64,000 bases of DNA from Novosphingobium sp. CF614 (lineage in GTDB: Bacteria > Pseudomonadota > Alphaproteobacteria > Sphingomonadales > Sphingomonadaceae), in contig NZ_FOOR01000002.1 of NCBI RefSeq assembly GCF_900113255.1, forward strand, positions 1-64,000, in the 5' to 3' direction. The notes beneath the pieces are model-generated. The model was not told the origin of the DNA. It ran no database searches and saw nothing but the letters and a program-made list of their open reading frames with translations. Below, piece after piece: positions 36,801 through 45,464 of this stretch (its first letter is position 1; every line of letters begins with the position of its first letter). A program made the position numbers and the translations under genes.

Positions 36801-37831
36801 CGAGCCCGCTGCCCCGCGCGGCCGATCTATATTGCGACATCGAGCCGCCCGTTCGGACGGGGTGGCGAAAACGGCTCTACGGGCTGACCGTGGTTGCCGC
36901 CGCCACGCTTGCCGCCGCCTATATCGCGGACCGCTATGGCGCACCGCTGACCCTGATCGCCCTGCTCGTGGGGTTGGCGCTCAATTTTCTCGGCGAGGAC
37001 CCGCGGCTGGACCCCGGTCTCGCCCTGGTCGCCGGCCCCGGTCTCCGGCTCGGCATCGTGCTGCTCGGCGCCCGTGTCTCCATCACGCAGGTGATCGCGC
37101 TCGGCCCGCAAGCGCTGCTGGTGCTGACCGGCATTGCCTGCCTGACCATCCTGACCGGCCTGCTCGCCGCGCGCCGGGCCGGTAGGTCGGACGATTTCGG
37201 GCTGCTCGCGGGCGCCGCGGTCGCGATCTGCGGCGCGTCGGCGGCCCTGGCCGTGGCCGCCCGGCTGGGCGAGCGACGCCTTGGCAAGGCCGAACTGGCG
37301 CAAGTGCTGGTCGGGATCGCGGTGGTCAGCGCCGCCGCCATGTTCCTCTATCCGATCCTGGCGCATTTCCTGCACCTCAGCGATCGCCAGGCGGGCTTCG
37401 TGCTCGGCGCCTCGATCCACGATGTCGCCCAGGCGCTGGGCGCCGGCTATTCCTTCTCGCGCGAGGCCGGCGATACTTCGGCAATCGTCAAATTGAGCCG
37501 GGTGGCGCTGCTGGTGCCCGTCCTGATGCTCATCGGCCTGCGGCTGAATGGCGGCGCGACGGGCAAGGCCGCACCCCGCCCCTGGTTCGTCGCCGGCTTC
37601 TTCGCGATGATGATCCTGTCGTCGTTCCTGCACCTGCCGGCGCCGCTTGCCGGCGGCATCCAGCTCGTCTCGGCCATGCTGCTCGCCGCCGCCGTCACGG
37701 CAACGGGCATCCGCGCGCCGCTCTCTGCCATGCGTGAGCGCGGATGGAGGGCGCCGCTGGCGATCATCCTCGCGTCCAGCATGGTGGCGCTGGCATTGGC
37801 GCTGATCGCCTCCCTGGTCATCTGGCGCTGA
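36797..37831 (+). CDS. YeiH-family putative sulfate exporter
   Basis: This 344-residue inner-membrane protein has about ten hydrophobic helices and belongs to the YeiH/conserved hypothetical 698 family. The family's glycine-rich segments are present: LLGARVSITQVIALG, GLLAGAAVAICGASAALAV and GASIHDVAQALGAGYSFS. Related proteins are described as putative sulfate or organosulfonate exporters. It overlaps the small DUF6356-like gene. A direct tandem repeat starts 9 bp after its stop. Confidence 0.88.
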   Translation: MTSPLPRAADLYCDIEPPVRTGWRKRLYGLTVVAAATLAAAYIADRYGAPLTLIALLVGLALNFLGEDPRLDPGLALVAGPGLRLGIVLLGARVSITQVIALGPQALLVLTGIACLTILTGLLAARRAGRSDDFGLLAGAAVAICGASAALAVAARLGERRLGKAELAQVLVGIAVVSAAAMFLYPILAHFLHLSDRQAGFVLGASIHDVAQALGAGYSFSREAGDTSAIVKLSRVALLVPVLMLIGLRLNGGATGKAAPRPWFVAGFFAMMILSSFLHLPAPLAGGIQLVSAMLLAAAVTATGIRAPLSAMRERGWRAPLAIILASSMVALALALIASLVIWR

Positions 37832-37839
37832 AGGCCGAA

Positions 37840-37873
37840 GCCAATTGCAAGCAGCCGCCAATTGCAAGCAGCC
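37840..37873. repeat. Tandem duplication of 17 bp
   Basis: The 17-mer GCCAATTGCAAGCAGCC is present twice, head to tail with no spacer (37840-37856 and 37857-37873). It lies directly after the YeiH stop and at the left edge of a palindromic repeat. It may be a slippage product or the target-site-like boundary of that element. Confidence 0.85.
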
Positions 37874-37966
37874 AAGGACGGCGCGGCAATCCAAGGCAGT
37901 GGCCAAAGCGGTTTTGGCCCGGGACGGCCTCCATCTCCTTGCCGAGCCGCGACGACGAGTCCATAA
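37874..37966. repeat. Palindromic intergenic repeat, relative of the 27571 element
   Basis: Like the copy at 27571-27680, it reads CGGCAATCCA, then GGCCAAAGCGGTTTTGGCC (a palindrome with arms 37901-37907 and 37913-37919), and ends in a CGACGACGA-type tail. The second outer arm is more degenerate here. It occupies most of the gap between the YeiH gene and the amidohydrolase gene. Confidence 0.5.
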
Positions 37967-38037
37967 TCCGACCCGCATCAGGCTGATGAAGAAATCGCGG
38001 TCAAGCTGATAACAAGAAATCGACGTAGGAGAGCGAC

Positions 38038-39426
38038 ATGGAAAAGCTTGTCATAGCCTCGGCCGACAGCCACGCCGGAATGCCGCCCGAATTGTGGGCG
38101 GAATATCTTGAGCCGAAATACCACAAGTATCTGGCGCGCCTGCGCGACGAGCACCGGCTGTTCGGCGATACGATGCAGATGCTTTGCGATTTGCGCACGC
38201 CCGATGCGGCGCGGCCGATCTTCGACCGGGACGGATGCTTCGAACGGGGCCACCTGGGGCTGTGGGATCTCGATGTCCGCCTGGCGCAGATGGACCGCGA
38301 AGGGATCGCCGCGGAACTCGTGTTCCCCGGCGATTTCCGGTCGTTCGACATGTTCTGGAACACGGTCAACGGCACTTATTCGCTCGCGGCCGTCGACGCC
38401 GGCGCGCGCGGATTCAACCGCTGGTGTGCCGACGCCTTCGGCAGCGCCGGCGATCGGCTGCTGCTGATCGGCGCGCCGCTTTCCGGACTCGATCGGCAGG
38501 CGGTGCTCGACGAGGCCGACTTCATGGCCGGCCACGGCTTTGCCGGCGTGTTTACGCCCGGCTATTGCGCGTTGCCGACCCAGATCCCGGTTTTCGAGGC
38601 CGAGTGGGATCCGGTGTTCGCCGCCTATGCCGAACGCAACCTGACGCTCATCACCCATGCCGGCTACGGCATACCCCAAGGCTTCATGTTCTCCGAAGTC
38701 GAAGCGGCAGCGGCGGAAGTGAAGGCCGAGGACGGCGGCCCGCAGGATCTGATCCGCAAACTCACCACCACGGTGTTCAACGACAGCGGCGTCTTCGCTG
38801 ATCTGCGTTCGCGGCAGGGGCTGTGGCAATTCATGCTGGGCGGCGTCTTCGATCGTCATCCCGCGCTGAAAATGATGGTGACCGAAATCCGCGCCGACTG
38901 GATTCCAGCGACGCTGGCGCTGCTCGACCGGGTCTGGGAAAGGAACCGCGACAGGTTGCCGGCCAGGCGGGCGCCAAGCGAGTACTGGGGCACCAACTGC
39001 ATCGCCGGCCTCTCGTTCATGAACAAGGCCGAACTGGCGATGCGACACGAGATCGGCGTCGAGACCATGGCTTTCGGACGCGACTATCCCCATGGCGAAG
39101 GCACCTGGCCCAATACGATCGACTACTTCGCCGACATTTTCCAGGGCGTACCGGAAAAGGAAGTGCGCGCGATCCTTGGCGGGAACATGATCCGCTTCCT
39201 TGGCCTCGATCCGGCGCATCTGGCAGCCATCGCCGAGCGCATCGATGCGCCGACTTACCGGGAAATCGCCGAAAAGGGATCGCTGTCGCAAGACCTCGCG
39301 GCACATCTGGCCATGCGCTGCGGCTATGCAAAACCCTCGGAAGGCGATCGCCGTGTCGCGGAAATGGAGCCCCTGCTTGAACGCGATATTCCGCGCCTGG
39401 CTGCGGCTGGCTCCGCCTGGCGGTGA
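38038..39426 (+). CDS. Amidohydrolase-2 family metal-dependent hydrolase
   Basis: This 462-residue TIM-barrel enzyme is of the ACMSD/amidohydrolase-2 group. The first metal motif is reduced to ASADSHAG (Asp-x-His), as in one large subfamily. A later histidine is in LITHAG, and the C-terminal acidic/His segment is FGRDYPHGEG. These enzymes hydrolyse or decarboxylate ring-cleavage products. The start has a strong TAGGAGAG site. Converging downstream are a beta-hydroxyacid dehydrogenase and a SnoaL-like gene; all three look like parts of an aromatic or terpenoid catabolic route. Confidence 0.85.
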   Translation: MEKLVIASADSHAGMPPELWAEYLEPKYHKYLARLRDEHRLFGDTMQMLCDLRTPDAARPIFDRDGCFERGHLGLWDLDVRLAQMDREGIAAELVFPGDFRSFDMFWNTVNGTYSLAAVDAGARGFNRWCADAFGSAGDRLLLIGAPLSGLDRQAVLDEADFMAGHGFAGVFTPGYCALPTQIPVFEAEWDPVFAAYAERNLTLITHAGYGIPQGFMFSEVEAAAAEVKAEDGGPQDLIRKLTTTVFNDSGVFADLRSRQGLWQFMLGGVFDRHPALKMMVTEIRADWIPATLALLDRVWERNRDRLPARRAPSEYWGTNCIAGLSFMNKAELAMRHEIGVETMAFGRDYPHGEGTWPNTIDYFADIFQGVPEKEVRAILGGNMIRFLGLDPAHLAAIAERIDAPTYREIAEKGSLSQDLAAHLAMRCGYAKPSEGDRRVAEMEPLLERDIPRLAAAGSAWR

Positions 39427-39491
39427 AGCGTGGAGCGAGCCGCCCACTTCAGGGAAAGGCGCGATGAAACCGACGGCGCCGTCGCGCGGGC

Positions 39492-40313
39492 TCAGCGCTT
39501 GGCGTAATAGGCCGCGGTGGCCGCGAAGGCGCTGACGTCGAGGCCCGACTCCTCGGCCGCAGCGAGCGCTACGGCGACATCCTTCTCCAGGTAGTGGCGC
39601 GATGCGTCCATGATCTTGGCAACGGGCTGGTTCTGGAACAGGCGCATGGCGTAGCTGGCGCCGCTGGAGGCCTGGATGATCCGGGCCACTGTGGTGGTAT
39701 CGAAGCCGAGTCCTTCAGCCATCCGCAAGAGTTCGACCGCGTTCATCATATTGGCGCCGAGCAGCAGGTTGTTCATCAGCTTCACCAACTGGCCCTGGCC
39801 GAGCGCCCCGACCCGGTAAATCCGGGCGGCATAAGTATCGAAAACCGCCCGCGTTCGCTCAAGCGCGTCGGCATCGCCACCGACCATCAGGGTCAGGCCG
39901 CCCACTTCGACATCGGCCGGGCCGCCGCTGAATGTGACGTCCAGCACCTGCACACCCGGCGGCGCTTTTTCTCCCAGTTCGCGCATCAGTCCCGGCGAAC
40001 CGGTAGTATGCAATGCCAGCACCGAACCCGGCCGCATGGCGGCGAGCGCACCGTTATCGAACAACACGCTGCGCACCTGCGCGTCGTCATAGACGCAGAC
40101 CACCAACAGGTCGCTGTCGCTGCCGAGCCGGGCGTATTCGGGCTGCAGCTTCGCGCCGCCGGTGGTCACATCGTCAAGTCCGCCGCCGCGCGGGTAGACG
40201 GTTACCGGATAGCCGGCCGCCAGCAGCCGCTTGACCATCCGCGTGCCGATGTCTCCAAGGCCGATCCACCCGATCTTCGTGGTTACATCGCCTTGCGTTC
40301 GATCGTTGGTCAT
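39492..40313 (-). CDS. 3-hydroxyisobutyrate dehydrogenase-like NAD(P) oxidoreductase
   Basis: This 273-residue beta-hydroxyacid dehydrogenase has an N-terminal Rossmann motif IGWIGLGDIGTRM, the substrate loop TFSGGPADVEVG, and the catalytic Lys in GQLVKLMNNLLLGANM. The C-terminal helical domain carries KIMDASRHYLEKDVA, which fits HIBADH. An ATG at 40313 (MTNDRTQG) is used. It is co-directional with, and 12 bp after, the SnoaL-like gene. The substrate is unknown. Confidence 0.9.
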   Translation of the reverse strand: MTNDRTQGDVTTKIGWIGLGDIGTRMVKRLLAAGYPVTVYPRGGGLDDVTTGGAKLQPEYARLGSDSDLLVVCVYDDAQVRSVLFDNGALAAMRPGSVLALHTTGSPGLMRELGEKAPPGVQVLDVTFSGGPADVEVGGLTLMVGGDADALERTRAVFDTYAARIYRVGALGQGQLVKLMNNLLLGANMMNAVELLRMAEGLGFDTTTVARIIQASSGASYAMRLFQNQPVAKIMDASRHYLEKDVAVALAAAEESGLDVSAFAATAAYYAKR

Positions 40314-40325
40314 CCTGCACAAACC

Positions 40326-40769
40326 TCAAGCCAGCTTTTCAGCGCCCTGCTCGACCAGCAGACGGGTAAGGTGGTGCTCCTTGATTACCCAACGGCCGGC
40401 GATCTTCTTCAGCGTCTGGCGATAATGGCCATAGGCCCTCATCCAGCGGCGCTCCCCGTCCTTCTCCCAGGACAGGATGTCGTTGAGCGGCCAGATACCC
40501 TTGGCGGTGTCGTCGGCCAGGAACTCGATCTCGGGTGCATGCACTTGATGGACCGTGGTGATCCCGCTGAGCGCCTTGGCGAGCCAATCGGCGATCTGGC
40601 GGTTGCCCACGACCTTGCCGCCAGGCGCGGAACTCATGGAGAAGGACTCCGCATCCTCGGCATAGCACGAAGCAAAGCCGGCCCAGTCCTTCTCATCGAT
40701 GCACCGGACCCGGCGCGCCATCAGCGCCTTGATGTCCTCGAGCGCGATCAGCCTTTCCACGTCGTCCAT
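40326..40769 (-). CDS. SnoaL-like / NTF2-fold protein
   Basis: This 147-residue protein is a cone-shaped NTF2-like domain of the SnoaL_4 type (EDIKALMARRVRCIDEKDWAGFASCYAEDAES at the front, RQTLKKIAGRWVIKEHHLTRL at the end). Members act as cyclases, dehydratases or isomerases on aromatic and terpenoid substrates. It precedes the hydroxyacid dehydrogenase on the minus strand and probably shares its pathway. Confidence 0.87.
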   Translation of the reverse strand: MDDVERLIALEDIKALMARRVRCIDEKDWAGFASCYAEDAESFSMSSAPGGKVVGNRQIADWLAKALSGITTVHQVHAPEIEFLADDTAKGIWPLNDILSWEKDGERRWMRAYGHYRQTLKKIAGRWVIKEHHLTRLLVEQGAEKLA

Positions 40770-41176
40770 GCCGCCTCCCCGCTACATGTCGTTTCTGTCG
40801 GCGGATCATGCGAGGTATCCTGGCGATCCGGCTCTTACCCCCTATGCCCTGCCCCGGATCGGTGTCAACATAGCCAGAGGACCATGCCGGGGAATCGCTT
40901 GAACGGCGTAAGCTTGCCATCGGCGCCGCGGTGGGGTCATGGCCATATTTCGGAATCCGCCCCCTTTTCCGAGAGCCGGTCACGAGGCCCGGAAGCCATT
41001 GTGTCCTGCTCGAAGATGGACAGTGTCCAGCGTGCATTGCCGTGCCGATCGTCCACCGACAGCGGAAAACCGGGCAATACCGCCGGGTGGTCCGCGACAT
41101 TCAGGCATATCGGTTGCAGGAACCGGCATGCGCTGCCATAGGCGCCGACCGCCTGTGGCATAGAAGGAACTCCCGC
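40770..41176. other. Intergenic region upstream of the SnoaL-like and Hsp70-like genes
   Basis: This 407-bp divergent gap should contain promoters in both directions. One small minus-strand frame inside it is listed separately at low confidence. No repeat or obvious operator was found. Confidence 0.35.
40937..41161 (-). CDS. Possible small protein, 74 residues
   Basis: An ATG at 41161 with GGGAG eight bases upstream opens a 74-codon frame ending at 40937. The composition (MPQAVGAYGSACRFLQPICL at the start, with Trp, Phe, Ile and Asp throughout) is less Arg/Pro-biased than chance frames nearby. Against it: it is only 15 bp from the start of the divergent Hsp70-like gene, no family is recognised, and the opposite strand is open too. 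Confidence 0.25.
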   Translation of the reverse strand: MPQAVGAYGSACRFLQPICLNVADHPAVLPGFPLSVDDRHGNARWTLSIFEQDTMASGPRDRLSEKGADSEIWP

Positions 41177-42499
41177 ATGCCGGCCGCTCAGGCCCCCGTC
41201 CGCTCAATCGGCATCGACTTCGGCACGACCAATTCGGTGGTCGCGTGTGCTGGCGGAAACGATACGGCTCACCTTGTCGAATTCGCTGCCCCGAACGGAG
41301 CGACCGGCATATTTCGCTCAGCGCTGTGTTTCTGGCAGGACGAGGCAGTGCGCGGCGGACTTGCGCATGAGGCCGGGCCCTGGGCGATCGCCGAGTTCCT
41401 CGAGTTTCCGCAAGGCTCGCGCTTCCTGCAATCATTCAAGTCGGTCGTGGCCAGCCCGTCGTTCGAGCAGGCCAGTCTGTTCGAGAAACGGCTGCGTTTC
41501 GAGGAACTGGGCCAGGTATTCCTGGGCCACCTGCTTGGCCACGGCGGCGCGATGCTGCGCGACCTGCCCGAGCGCATCGTCGTGGGACGGCCGGTACGTT
41601 ATGCCGGCGCCCACCCCGATGAGGCGCTCGCGCGAATGCGTTACGACGCCATGTTCGCGTCGCTCGGAAGGCCGGTCCACTACGTCTACGAACCGCTGGG
41701 AGCGGCCTACAGTTTTGCCCAGCGGCTGACGGAGCCCGCGACGCTGCTGGTCGCGGACTTCGGCGGCGGCACCAGCGACTTTTCGATCGTGCGCATCGAA
41801 GCCCCGGGGGCACCGCGGCGCTCCGTACCGCTCGGTTCGGCCGGCGTCGGTATTGCCGGCGACCGCTTCGACTACCGGATCATGGATCATCTTGTCCTGC
41901 CGCTTCTCGGCAAGGGCGGAACCTATCGCTCGTTCGACAAGGTGCTGGAGATCCCCGCCGGTCACTTCGCCGGCTTCGGCGACTGGTCCCGGCTCGCCCT
42001 GATGCGCAATCGAAAGACGCTGGAAGAACTGGCGCGGCTGCAGCGCGCCGCCACCGATCCGCAGGCGATCGGCCGCATGATCGCGGTCGTTGAACACGAG
42101 CTCGGTCACGGCCTCTACGAGGCAGTCGGCCGGTTGAAGCGCACACTTTCCGCCGAGGAACGCGGCGTCTTCCACTTCGAGAGTGCCGGCCTGACCATTG
42201 CGGCGGACGTGGCGCGGGCGGACTTCGAACGCTGGATCGCGCCCGATCTCGATCGCATAGCCGCCACGGTCGGCGATGCGCTGGATCGCGCGGGCCTCGC
42301 CCCCGAACAGATCGACCATGTGTTCCTGACCGGCGGCTCGTCGCTGATCCCCGCGGTGCGCCGGCTGTTCGAGCAGCGTTTCAGTGAAGATCGCATCGCC
42401 GGCGGTGACGAACTGACCTCGATCGCGCACGGGCTTGCGCTGATCGGCCAGGCGTCCGACCTTGCCGACTGGATCGTGCCTGAAGAGGACATGCCATGA
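41177..42499 (+). CDS. Hsp70-family ATPase-domain protein (YegD-like)
   Basis: This 440-residue cytoplasmic protein is essentially an Hsp70 nucleotide-binding domain. Phosphate loop 1 is IGIDFGTTNSVVA (12-24), phosphate loop 2 is VADFGGGTSDFSIV, and the adenosine motif is VFLTGGSSLIPAVR near the C-terminus. No peptide-binding domain follows, as in YegD. ATG 41177 with AAGGA upstream is chosen over a frame open to 40931. Its last codons overlap the Gre-like gene (ATGA). The client and partner are unknown, but coupling to a transcription factor homologue is notable. Confidence 0.88.
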   Translation: MPAAQAPVRSIGIDFGTTNSVVACAGGNDTAHLVEFAAPNGATGIFRSALCFWQDEAVRGGLAHEAGPWAIAEFLEFPQGSRFLQSFKSVVASPSFEQASLFEKRLRFEELGQVFLGHLLGHGGAMLRDLPERIVVGRPVRYAGAHPDEALARMRYDAMFASLGRPVHYVYEPLGAAYSFAQRLTEPATLLVADFGGGTSDFSIVRIEAPGAPRRSVPLGSAGVGIAGDRFDYRIMDHLVLPLLGKGGTYRSFDKVLEIPAGHFAGFGDWSRLALMRNRKTLEELARLQRAATDPQAIGRMIAVVEHELGHGLYEAVGRLKRTLSAEERGVFHFESAGLTIAADVARADFERWIAPDLDRIAATVGDALDRAGLAPEQIDHVFLTGGSSLIPAVRRLFEQRFSEDRIAGGDELTSIAHGLALIGQASDLADWIVPEEDMP

Positions 42500-42963
42500 G
42501 CGTCGCATTTCGCCGAGACAGCGACGAGGAGCACCTGGAGCCGACCTTCGAACTGCCGATCCCTCCGGGACCAAATCTGGTCACCGCGCGAGGGCTTGCG
42601 CGGATACGAGCCAGGGTGGCCGAACTGGAAGACCTGATGCAAGGCCTCCATGATGAGAATGCCGTCAAAGCGGCGCGGCGCGAGCTGCGGTACTGGAGCA
42701 CCCGGCAAGCAACCGCCAGGCTGATGGACAAGCCCGACGGCTCTTGCGTCGCGTTCGGCTGCAAGGTCACCTTTGCGATGAACGGCAAGCAGCGCACGAT
42801 CACCATCGTGGGTGATGACGAAGCCGATCCTGCGGCCGGCCTGCTGTCGTTCTCGGCCCCGCTGAGCCGGGCAATGATGAACGCTGAAGTCGCGGACAAG
42901 CTGGACTTCACGGGAAAGCCCGAAGCGATCGAAATCATCGAGATCGGCATCCCGGCCGACTGA
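42496..42963 (+). CDS. GreA/GreB-like transcription elongation factor
   Basis: This 155-residue protein has a predicted helical hairpin (about 32-75) and a C-terminal FKBP-like Gre domain (about 82-155; GCKVTFAMNGKQRTITIVGDDEADP). The hairpin tip reads LHDENAV, retaining acidic residues where GreA has LSENAEY, so RNA-cleavage stimulation in the RNA polymerase channel is possible. The first 30 residues are an acidic extension. It is translationally coupled to the Hsp70-like gene. Confidence 0.85.
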   Translation: MSVAFRRDSDEEHLEPTFELPIPPGPNLVTARGLARIRARVAELEDLMQGLHDENAVKAARRELRYWSTRQATARLMDKPDGSCVAFGCKVTFAMNGKQRTITIVGDDEADPAAGLLSFSAPLSRAMMNAEVADKLDFTGKPEAIEIIEIGIPAD

Positions 42964-43107
42964 AGGACCACATTTCGGCCGTTCGCCAGCCATTGAGCCG
43001 CTTCCACCGGCAGTCGTGCATTCATGTCCAGACCCGCTGCGTTCCTTGGGGCCTTTGCCCGATATCCCGACGCTTGCGCCGCCGCCCATGCCGGCTATCG
43101 TGCGTCC

Positions 43108-44415
43108 ATGACCCGCGCCCGCCTCATTGCCCTCTCGTTCCTCCTGTTCTCCACGCCGGCCTTCGCCAAACTCTCCACTCCCGAGCGGAAGATCGTTGCA
43201 GCGGCTGATGAAGGCCTGGACCGCGACATCGCGCTCCTCGAAAAGCTCGTCGCGCAGAACAGCGGCACGCGCAACGTCGAAGGCGTCAGGAAGGTTCGTG
43301 ACATGGTGGCGCCGGAACTGCAGGCACTCGGCTTTTCGACCAGATGGGTGCCGATGGACGCGGTCGGCCGCGCCGGACACCTGATCGCGATGCATGAAGG
43401 CAAGCCGGGCACGACGCGCATGCTGCTCATCGGCCATCTCGACACGGTGTTCGAGCCGAGCTCGCCGTTCCAGGCGGCCACGCGCGAAGACGACAGGATG
43501 CACGGTCCCGGAGCGGGGGACGACAAGGGCGGTATTGTCGTGATGCTCGCGGCACTGCGCGCGATGAAAGCGGCGGGCACGCTGCGTGACGCCAATGTCG
43601 ACATGGTGCTCACCGGCGATGAGGAGGCGGTGGGAGAGCCGGTCGGCACTGCGCGCGCGGATCTGATCGCGGCGGCCAAGCGTGCCGACGTGGCGCTCGA
43701 TTTCGAAGGGTTGATCGTCATCGACGGACAGGATTACGGCTCGATCGCACGGCGCTCAGCAGGTGAATACACGATCACCGCCATTGGCAAGACGGCGCAT
43801 TCGAGCGGCATCTTCTCGACGCAGGTGGGCGACGGTGCGGTCTACGAGTTGGCACGGATCATCGACAGCTTCCGGGAGCAGCTGCCAGAACCCAACCTCA
43901 CATTCAACATCGGGCTCGTGGCCGGCGGCGCGACGACCGTACTGAGCCCGGATGAGGCCGAGATCGAAGCGACAGGCAAGACCAACATCATTCCGCCCAT
44001 CGCGATCGCCAAGGGTGACTTTCGCGCGCTGAATCAGGAGCAGATCGACCGAGTGAAAGCGAAGATGGAGGCCATCGTCGCCGGGCATTTATCGCAGACC
44101 GACGCCAGGATCGTCTTCAAGGAAGGCTATCCGCCGATGGCGCCAACGCCTGGCAATCAAGCGTTGCTCGATAAGCTCAACGCGATCAACGCCAATCTCG
44201 GGCTGTCCACGATGCCGGCACTTGATCCCCTGAAGCGCGGCGCCGGGGATATCGGCTTCGTCGCGCAATATCTCGACGGACTTGCCGGGCTGGGACCCAG
44301 CAGCAGCGGCGACCATACGCCCGAGGAACGCGTCGACCTCTCCAGCTTCCCGCGCCAGATCAAACGCGCGGCGCTCCTGATGACCCGGCTGAGCCAGGAG
44401 AATACACGGCACTGA
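43108..44415 (+). CDS. Exported M20-family metallopeptidase (glutamate carboxypeptidase-like)
   Basis: From ATG 43108 this is a 435-residue exported di-zinc peptidase. It has a signal peptide (MTRARLIALSFLLFSTPAFA). The zinc ligands are in LIGHLDTVFEP (His, with the following Asp), GAGDDKGGIV (bridging Asp), TGDEEAVGEP (catalytic Glu pair), DFEGLI and the late SSSGDHTPEE (His). A dimerisation insert lies in the middle. It is a periplasmic or secreted relative of carboxypeptidase G2. The frame opens at 43024, but the upstream part lacks a signal. It appears monocistronic. Confidence 0.9.
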   Translation: MTRARLIALSFLLFSTPAFAKLSTPERKIVAAADEGLDRDIALLEKLVAQNSGTRNVEGVRKVRDMVAPELQALGFSTRWVPMDAVGRAGHLIAMHEGKPGTTRMLLIGHLDTVFEPSSPFQAATREDDRMHGPGAGDDKGGIVVMLAALRAMKAAGTLRDANVDMVLTGDEEAVGEPVGTARADLIAAAKRADVALDFEGLIVIDGQDYGSIARRSAGEYTITAIGKTAHSSGIFSTQVGDGAVYELARIIDSFREQLPEPNLTFNIGLVAGGATTVLSPDEAEIEATGKTNIIPPIAIAKGDFRALNQEQIDRVKAKMEAIVAGHLSQTDARIVFKEGYPPMAPTPGNQALLDKLNAINANLGLSTMPALDPLKRGAGDIGFVAQYLDGLAGLGPSSSGDHTPEERVDLSSFPRQIKRAALLMTRLSQENTRH

Positions 44416-44587
44416 TCGGCCGCGAGAGGGGTCACGTAGCCGGAACCATGAGAAGACGCGCAAGCTCACTGCCCAACGCCGCCGCTTCCGCTAACGGGCG
44501 CCATGCTGGCGTGCAAGGCTATTGGCCATGCCTTCACGGCGCACCGATATGCACCACGCACCGTTGACAGCCTCATCGCCCGCCGAC

Positions 44588-44618
44588 ATAATCTATGAGA
44601 ACCATACTACTAGATTAT
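44588..44618. promoter_or_regulatory. A+T-rich perfect inverted repeat upstream of the catabolic SDR-ALDH genes
   Basis: ATAATCTA (44588-44595) and TAGATTAT (44611-44618) form a perfect 8-bp inverted repeat with a 15-bp spacer, in an A+T-rich island 37 bp before the SDR start. The dimension suits a dimeric regulator such as the FadR-type protein at 61171. The operator role is inferred. Confidence 0.45.
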
Positions 44619-44654
44619 GGATAGCCCGTCAGGCGGCCAAGTGGAGAGGCAACG

Positions 44655-45440
44655 GTGAACGAGATTTTTTCCCTCGAAGGCAAAGTCGCGCTCGTTACCG
44701 GCAGCAGCCGCGGCATCGGCAAGGGCATCGCGCGGATGTTCGCCAAGGCCGGCGCCGCCGTCGCGATCACCGGACGCTCCGCCTCCGAGGTCGAAGCAAC
44801 GGCGGCGGAAATCCGCGAGGCCGGTGGACGTGCGGTCGGCCTTCCCGTCGATATCGGCGACGCCGCACAACTGCCCGGCTTGATCGACGCCATCGTCGCG
44901 GAATTCGGCGGGCTCGACATCCTGGTGAACAATGCCGGCGGCGGAACGTCCTCGGCCTTCGTCGATACGACGATCGAAGAGCTCGAGGGACATTTCCACC
45001 TGCTCGTCTCGATATCGTTCGAACTGGCACGGCTGGCGCTGCCCCAGCTGCTGGCGCGTCCAGGCGCATCGATCATCAACATCCTCTCGCCAGGTTCGTA
45101 CAAGGCGACGCGCGGCAACCTGTCGTACTATGTCGCCAAGTCCGCGCTCCAGCACCTGACCAAGCTGATGGCTGCCGATCTCGGTCCCAGGGTGCGCGTC
45201 AACGCGATCATTCCCGGCCCGATCGAGACCCCCGCGCTGCAACGCGTCTTCGCCGCGCGGCCCGAGATCCTGGGCGTCGCGGTGAATTCCACGCGGCTCA
45301 AGCGGATCGGCAAACCGGACGAGATCGGCTACGGCGCGGTCTACCTCGCCTCCGAGGCGGCCAGCTTCGTCACTGGCGCGATCCTGCCGATCCATGGCGG
45401 CGACGTCGAAGAGCTTCGCCAGATCTCCCCCGATCTCTGA
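44655..45440 (+). CDS. SDR-family oxidoreductase
   Basis: This 261-residue short-chain dehydrogenase has the cofactor turn TGSSRGIG, NNAGGG, catalytic Ser in NILSPGS, and Tyr/Lys in YYVAKSA. The late IPGPIETPA and the C-terminal SFVTGAILPIHGG are typical. The start GTG follows GGAGAGG. It is the first gene of a plus-strand pair with an aldehyde dehydrogenase 24 bp downstream. Together they could oxidise an alcohol to an aldehyde and then an acid in the catabolic island. Confidence 0.9.
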   Translation: MNEIFSLEGKVALVTGSSRGIGKGIARMFAKAGAAVAITGRSASEVEATAAEIREAGGRAVGLPVDIGDAAQLPGLIDAIVAEFGGLDILVNNAGGGTSSAFVDTTIEELEGHFHLLVSISFELARLALPQLLARPGASIINILSPGSYKATRGNLSYYVAKSALQHLTKLMAADLGPRVRVNAIIPGPIETPALQRVFAARPEILGVAVNSTRLKRIGKPDEIGYGAVYLASEAASFVTGAILPIHGGDVEELRQISPDL

Positions 45441-45464
45441 TCCATTCGAAAACAGGAGAGCGCC

